A stretch of DNA of 5,956 nucleotides from assembly GCA_031255425.1 (NCBI GenBank), contig JAIRSN010000245.1, forward strand, positions 1 through 5,956. The letters run 5' to 3'. Position numbers and translations under genes: made by a program. Shown piece after piece: positions 5,730 to 5,956 of this stretch (positions within the stretch are counted from its first letter, which is position 1; every line of letters begins with the position of its first letter). The notes under the pieces are model-generated. The model was not told where the DNA came from. It ran no database searches and was given only the letters and a program-made list of their open reading frames with translations. Source of the DNA: Dysgonamonadaceae bacterium (GTDB lineage: Bacteria; Bacteroidota; Bacteroidia; Bacteroidales; Azobacteroidaceae).

Positions 5730-5956
5730 ATGGAATCAAAAACAAATCTATCAGCAAAGCAGGCCGAATGCCTGAAAGTGATGCAAGCGGCATCCGTAGT
5801 CTATTTGACGAATATCGACAAAGAGGGTTTTCCCTCTACCCGTGCAATGCTCAACCTGAAAAATCCGAACGAGTACCCCGGACTTGTCGCCATTCACGAA
5901 GCGGAAGAAAACCCGCTTACGGTGTTTCTGACCACCAATACAAGTTCGCAAAAATT
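5730..5956 (+). CDS. Pyridoxamine 5'-phosphate oxidase-like (split-barrel) protein, 3' end outside window
   Basis: The first 75 codons are present before the window ends. The pattern is an N-terminal helix (LSAKQAECLKVMQAA), then VVYLTNIDKEGFPSTRAM, then VFLTTNTSSQKI. This fits the FMN-binding split-barrel superfamily of pyridoxamine 5'-phosphate oxidase-related proteins, in particular the small stress-protein-26-like group. Family members bind FMN or a related flavin cofactor and are often of unknown substrate; a true role in vitamin B6 synthesis is not implied. No signal peptide is seen, so it is probably cytosolic. The ATG at 5730 has no Shine-Dalgarno sequence but an A-rich leader. Related proteins are typically about 150 residues, so about half is missing because of the window edge, not because of a mutation. 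Confidence 0.8.
   Translation, partial: MESKTNLSAKQAECLKVMQAASVVYLTNIDKEGFPSTRAMLNLKNPNEYPGLVAIHEAEENPLTVFLTTNTSSQK

Overview
This 5,956-base window looks like ordinary chromosome from a moderately GC-rich member of the Bacteroidota, most likely Bacteroidales. The evidence is convergent: candidate promoters match the Bacteroidota -7 consensus TAnnTTTG (two exact TATATTTG copies) rather than the sigma-70 type, gene starts mostly lack Shine-Dalgarno sequences and sit in A/T-rich leaders, and the proteins resemble Bacteroidota versions of their families. The species cannot be named from this sequence alone.

Layout. Positions 1-57 are intergenic and hold a rho-independent terminator. Positions 58-2934 (minus strand) encode a 958-residue AddB-type PD-(D/E)XK nuclease with a degenerate helicase half and an iron-sulfur staple; it is predicted to act in processing double-strand DNA ends. 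Positions 2935-3229 are a 295-base divergent spacer with outward-facing promoter candidates, a 10-bp palindrome, and a pair of A-tract plus GC-rich hairpin units. One of these units repeats exactly 18 bases of the nuclease gene's own terminator. Positions 3230-3994 (plus) encode a 254-residue cytoplasmic patatin-like phospholipase. Positions 3991-5601 (plus) encode a 536-residue cytoplasmic GH13 alpha-amylase-family enzyme that overlaps the patatin gene by the 4 bases ATGA, so the two are almost certainly co-transcribed and translationally coupled. Positions 5602-5729 are a leader with an exact -7 box and two tiny ORFs. Positions 5730-5956 (plus) hold the first 75 codons of a pyridoxamine-5'-phosphate-oxidase-like (split-barrel, probably flavin-binding) protein that runs off the window.

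How the genes relate. The nuclease is an independent, divergently transcribed, singly terminated unit; no AddA helicase partner is visible beside it. The patatin-amylase pair is a tight operon joining a lipid acyl hydrolase to an intracellular alpha-glucan hydrolase, with no obvious pathway link. The oxidase-like gene may be read from its own promoter or by read-through, since no terminator is visible after the amylase gene.

I do not see a defence island, CRISPR array, insertion sequence, tRNA, rRNA or clear sign of horizontal transfer. The most distinctive item is the repeated terminator-like element that brackets the nuclease gene. All genes in the window are recognisable family members with intact active-site motifs; I cannot support a claim of a wholly new system here.
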